In this document: positions 61,401-64,000 of the stretch, piece after piece
How positions within the stretch are numbered: the stretch's first letter is position 1
How the letters are laid out: every line of letters starts with the position of its first letter
Assembly: GCA_023091665.1 (NCBI GenBank)
Contig: JALJCQ010000017.1
Location: 1 to 64,000, forward strand
Direction: 5' to 3'
Source of the DNA: Pythium myriotylum
Lineage: Eukaryota; Oomycota; Peronosporomycetes; Pythiales; Pythiaceae
DNA: 64,000 bases
Translations under genes and position numbers: made by a program
Notes under the pieces: model-generated
What the model was told of the DNA's origin: nothing
The model's input: the letters and a program-made list of their open reading frames with translations, nothing else
Database searches by the model: none

Positions 61401-62788
61401 CCAACGTGCATCATGCGTGCGTGCCACAGCTCAAAGTCTTTGCACTTCAACGCTCCCGCATTGGCGTCACATTTAGCGCTCAAACCGTTAGTCCCAGCTT
61501 CTTTCACACTATCATCATCAGATAGCACGACCTCGTCGTCCGTAGAACCACCAAAAGCATCACCGAAAAGATCACCGATAGTATCACGATCATCACTGTG
61601 GTCGAGACGAGCATGGGCACTACTCGCTGCCTCTGCGTGCACTGTGTACGATTTGGCCATTCGAGGCACCTGCAACAGTGGCTTGCCTTTGTACGAGATC
61701 ACATATGAGTCACGCTTGAAGTGGACCTCAACATCCTTCTCCGTCAGAGCCGACACCAATATCAGCCGCTTGTCTAACCCGGGTACGTGGAGAACTTGTG
61801 TCAGCGTCACACGATTGCCTTTGCCAGCCTTGAAACGAACAGAGCCCGACGCCACCGCGTAGAGCTGGTTGCCGTCGGCCATCTCCACAGGCGTTCCGTG
61901 AGTAAAACGCTTGTATGTCACAAAGTCGCGTTCTTCGAAGGTCATATGGGATGTGGCCCCACTGTCCACGAGCCATCCCGAGATGGGTGCACTTGTCGCA
62001 GAAAATACGTGCCCACTTCCCTCAGCCAAAGGACAGTTCGCTTCCTTGTGCCCGTATTTGTTGCACTTGTAGCACTTTCCGTTGAATTTGCCACCATCAC
62101 TCTGCTTCTTCTTGTGCAGGGGCCCCTTGCCCTTGCCCTGAACCTGGCCGTGTCGCCGCGGTCCAAACTGTCCTCGCCGTGGACGCCCAACACGTAGGGC
62201 CGTCTCCGTCACCTCCCTCTCTTGCATGCGCTCGTACTCTCTGCGGAGCATCTCCTTGGCCTCAAGCAGGTCAACACCAGGCTTGTTCTCGATGACTCGC
62301 ACGATTGCTTCATACTCTGACGACAGGCTGCCTAGCAGCACCACCAGCTTCTCGTCCTCCTTCATGAGGTCTCCGATGGCCTCCATGGCCATCACGAGGT
62401 TGTCGAACTTGAGCATGTGCTCCGAGATGTCTTCCCCTTGCACCATGCGCAGCTCATGATGCTTCTTTCGGAGGTTGATACGGTTGTGAAGGTTCCGCTT
62501 CACGAAGTACCGCTCGAGGATCAACCAGGCCTCCATGGCCGTGGTTGCATTTCGCACCATCATCTGGAACGGAGGACTCAGTCGCATGGAAACAATCGCT
62601 AACGCCTTCTCGTCGTTGACTTTCCAATCTTCCGTCGTCATGTCTGCATCCTCCTTCTTCGTGTCGATGTGGGCACGCAGGCCCTTCTTCAGCAGCGCCA
62701 TGGTCGTTCCGTAGGCCCAGAGGAAGTAGTTCCCTTCGGTAAGAATGTCGTTCGTCTGGACGGACATGGTCACAGTCCTTGGGCTCAT
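58460..62788 (-). CDS. Copia Gag-Pol polyprotein
   Basis: 1442 residues in one frame; starts MSPRTVTMS, with the first ATG inside the primer site and a second seven codons later. Order by residue: Gag; zinc knuckle CYKCNKYGHKEANC (about 238); protease WLVDSGATSH (about 271); integrase with FVDDYSRF (about 540), RSDNGGEY and QQNGVAERMNR; RT with QCNVETAFLHG (about 1033-1043) and catalytic YVDDLL (about 1115); RNase H with SSDSDWAS (about 1290) and ALSTAEAEY. In RT motif A the expected Asp is Asn1035 (AAT at 59684-59686); the other Copia here has FDVDTAF. The enzyme is therefore probably inactive, although the ORF is intact. Confidence 0.93.
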   Translation of the reverse strand: MSPRTVTMSVQTNDILTEGNYFLWAYGTTMALLKKGLRAHIDTKKEDADMTTEDWKVNDEKALAIVSMRLSPPFQMMVRNATTAMEAWLILERYFVKRNLHNRINLRKKHHELRMVQGEDISEHMLKFDNLVMAMEAIGDLMKEDEKLVVLLGSLSSEYEAIVRVIENKPGVDLLEAKEMLRREYERMQEREVTETALRVGRPRRGQFGPRRHGQVQGKGKGPLHKKKQSDGGKFNGKCYKCNKYGHKEANCPLAEGSGHVFSATSAPISGWLVDSGATSHMTFEERDFVTYKRFTHGTPVEMADGNQLYAVASGSVRFKAGKGNRVTLTQVLHVPGLDKRLILVSALTEKDVEVHFKRDSYVISYKGKPLLQVPRMAKSYTVHAEAASSAHARLDHSDDRDTIGDLFGDAFGGSTDDEVVLSDDDSVKEAGTNGLSAKCDANAGALKCKDFELWHARMMHVGDSRLADIVNACDGVPASLADCKHDELCDACVQGKMCVERYPRSVRSGVKTTAPLEVIHSDVMGPMRVSSFGKAKYAVTFVDDYSRFTAIYFMKSKSEVLTHFKRFKAWIENQLSKRIKCIRSDNGGEYVNHNFASFCQKYGITHQLTVPYSPQQNGVAERMNRTIADATRSAMIHRAMNQRWWAEVMAAVVHVLNRISTTVRPGRSPFELCFGVRPSLSHLRVIGSEGYAHIDKSKRGKLEPKAFQCVLLGYSETTKGYRVWNKEASKLEVVRSVVLREVDSPRFIEVVPGENRVVLRRDGDHDVVEKPNTSRNPQPMDVDEEGPQHEPRSLTESPSTMLSTPNPMEPESPAPVHRQPEAPLTHQQQPQLEYQTTTSPLVFHPPVRRLGRQTVAALPAPIEDRLVAVQSTVPSVENQLVLRPENAVVVRGDRRDDDINRREQKRPRLLPAPEQANAVSEVPTSYEAAMQSTNASNWQAAVRRELMSLGEHEVWELVRPPEGAHIVGCKWVFALKRNEKGEIVRYKARLVAQGFSQAFGVDCNETYSPVAALNSIRILLALCCQLEYIVHQCNVETAFLHGKIKETIYMRVPDGVDHHPDEVCRLKRSLYGLKQASAVWYQTITKIFAQIGFKACMSDPCVFVKRVGRDFMYVSLYVDDLLIFAKHEYQIIAVKDQLKQHFKMKDLGPAKYVIGMEIQHDVNNKVMSIKQSQFIRRLVGKYNQTDATPVMNPCDKGQLMTKLDTQPSLSEQERMSRRPFRSLIGALQYLAMGTRPDIAYAVSYLSRFAEQLREVHWNAAIRIVRYLKGTVDLGITYKGKDGSVTFAASSDSDWASDTHTRRSTTGLMLTMNGGPVVFKSKLQRTVALSTAEAEYTAISMCTQEVLWARMLLEELGHAQSQPTMINTDNKSAIAMAKNVGYSARAKHVDIRYHFVREHLAEGAIDLQYVPSASQVADFLTKPIEGKTFQRLISACGLKATS

Positions 62789-62792
62789 AACC
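62780..62792 (-). promoter_or_regulatory. Primer binding site for the anticodon loop of initiator Met-tRNA
   Basis: The same GGTTATGAGCCCA as in the first Copia, directly next to the 5' LTR. The ATG at 62786-62788 is the first gag codon. Confidence 0.75.
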
Positions 62793-63170
62793 TATTGCTA
62801 GTCAGAGCACTGGTTCGCTGAACTTGGTCGTTAGCAATACAAATGGAAAGTGAGTGTATTCAGTTAGAGTCCGCAAGTGGAGTGAGCGGCTCCCTCTCAC
62901 TACGCTAAGTACTGTGTTCTAGAACCGAAGTTCTAGAACCATCGGCCTCCGTCGATGTTCATATACAAACCATACAAGCACTGTTGTGCCGGTTCTCGAA
63001 CCACATTCGAGAACAAGTAGAACACATAGAGCACAACTTCCGTCGATTGTGCTGGTCCGGTATCCGGATCTGCGACAGCGCATCTTCCATCTGGATGCTG
63101 CGTCCGGACTGACGTCACCGTCTCTGCACCGAGTTGACACAGGCAAGAGACAGGCGCTGCAACTGCAACA
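62793..63170 (-). repeat. 5' LTR of the second Copia element
   Basis: 378 bp, identical by eye to 58074-58451. Confidence 0.95.
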
Positions 63171-63806
63171 GAAACCACATCTTGGTTTCATTCGGTGGTC
63201 GAGGATGGATGAATCGATTAGTCGATCCCGTACTGTACCGTCTTCGGTGTCTACAATTCAGTATTCCGGCATTGTTGACTGATTTAGTGACCAACCATTC
63301 CATGCGGACAGAAAAGACTCCCGACACGGTATTGTCCCATATGGCTAACCAACCAAACGATCCGCCTCGTCAAGGTCGGACACTGACTGCATCGCGATCA
63401 CGGCTGCACAGTGCGTCGCAGTGGATGGCTACGGCGAGATCAGAGACCACAGCCATCCCTCAGCAACTCACAATTAACCAAGTGCCGAGTGCCGATTCTG
63501 GGCTCCGAAGTCCAAAGCCCCCAGCCCCGGGTGCCAGTCCCGGGTAGGGATTTTCGGACAAGACAAGATTGTAAGCTGTTTTAACATAGGCATATTGATG
63601 TATTAGGACCAACCTCCCAACCTCTTCACGCCGCAGACCCCGACGCACAACCAAACACAGCTGCACGCCCTTTAATCTAGATGTTGTGCTTACGGCGACA
63701 CGATGTTGGTGCGGTGGACAGATCCAACGCGCGTCGACGAACAGAGAGCAGCTTACCCTGAGTGGACTCACAGCGCGTCGCCCCACCTCAACACACAGTG
63801 CGCCGC
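63171..63806. other. Spacer between Copia and the last A gene
   Basis: Begins with target copy GAAAC. No recognised gene; a short plus frame around 63301-63547 has no clear protein character. Confidence 0.4.
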
Positions 63807-64000
63807 CTAGCAGTGCACGCGACCCGTCGACTGGCAGTTGGTGACGGCGAACCTGGCGCCGTTCGAGCACCTGCCGGTGACCACGTCGAGGCGATCGACC
63901 GGCTCGAACTTGGTGCGCCAGTAGCGCACCCACATGCCGTTGGACTGGAGGCTCTCGTAGCCGTAGCGGTCGCGGCTCCTGGTGACCTCGGCCTGGACCT
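63807..64000 (-). CDS. Small secreted cysteine-rich protein, A family (cut by window end)
   Basis: The last 64 codons of an A-type gene: QAEVTRSRDRYGYES, GMWVRYWRTKFEPVDR, cysteines 4-6 with spacing x10 and x7, VHC and stop TAG at 63807. It is more GC-rich and more diverged (ARF, GRC, LDVVTG) than the other A copies. The start lies beyond the window. Confidence 0.85.
   Translation of the reverse strand, partial: VQAEVTRSRDRYGYESLQSNGMWVRYWRTKFEPVDRLDVVTGRCSNGARFAVTNCQSTGRVHC

Larger units (their letters stand above)
58074..63170 (-). mobile_element. Near-intact Ty1/Copia retrotransposon
   Basis: 378-bp LTRs that look identical (58074-58451, 62793-63170); in element orientation they start TGTTGC and end GCAATA. 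Target duplication GAAAC (58069-58073, 63171-63175). The PBS abuts the 5' LTR, and the polypurine tract GAGGGGGGAG (58452-58461, minus) abuts the 3' LTR. One unbroken gag-pol ORF. A catalytic RT aspartate is replaced. Confidence 0.95.

Overview
This looks like a chromosome end of a filamentous stramenopile, most probably an oomycete of the Phytophthora/Pythium kind. The left end is a CCCTAAA tract, so the chromosome runs 5' to 3' from the telomere inwards. TTTAGGG telomeres also occur in plants and some algae. The oomycete call rests on the combination of intronless GC-rich genes, small secreted proteins, a short Cys/His basic protein of a kind I associate with oomycetes, and an initiator-like TCATTCT element upstream of the genes. 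It is an inference.

Layout. 1-3416: telomere, then an endonuclease-less Penelope-like retroelement oriented as expected for telomere priming. It has a candidate -1 frameshift site and a degenerate hammerhead-like motif. 4001-11162: chromodomain Ty3/Gypsy element with identical LTRs, a textbook -1 frameshift signal with a potential pseudoknot, and a 3' region made almost entirely of back-to-back short hairpins. 11163-12759: remains of a coiled-coil gene. 12760-56540: a subtelomeric palindrome field with four inverted-repeat pairs. 58074-63170: a near-intact Ty1/Copia element. 63807-64000: the end of one more secreted-protein gene.

The palindrome field is built from a module: gene A (minus), a divergent promoter region of about 1-1.25 kb, gene B (plus), gene C (plus). 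A, B and C are small secreted proteins of about 186, 155 and 121 residues. They share a strict C-terminal signature, C-x4-C-x8-C-x50-C-x10-C-x7-C-end, with an invariant GMWVRYWRT. Seventeen copies or parts are present. Two palindromes hold the complete order A-B-C / C-B-A. One module has an A/B chimera, one has lost C, one C is truncated, and two of the A/B divergent regions have taken an LTR-retrotransposon insertion (a Gypsy at 18427-24173 and a Copia at 27401-32237). A fourth palindrome (39291-46218) carries no family member. It holds two identical genes for a 537-residue helical protein, around a unique Cys/His basic protein gene.

Within palindromes the inner arms are essentially identical, while separate palindromes differ. 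This fits arm-to-arm gene conversion. All four LTR elements have 5-bp target duplications and identical or nearly identical LTRs, but each carries at least one disabling change. No rRNA, tRNA or CRISPR was seen.
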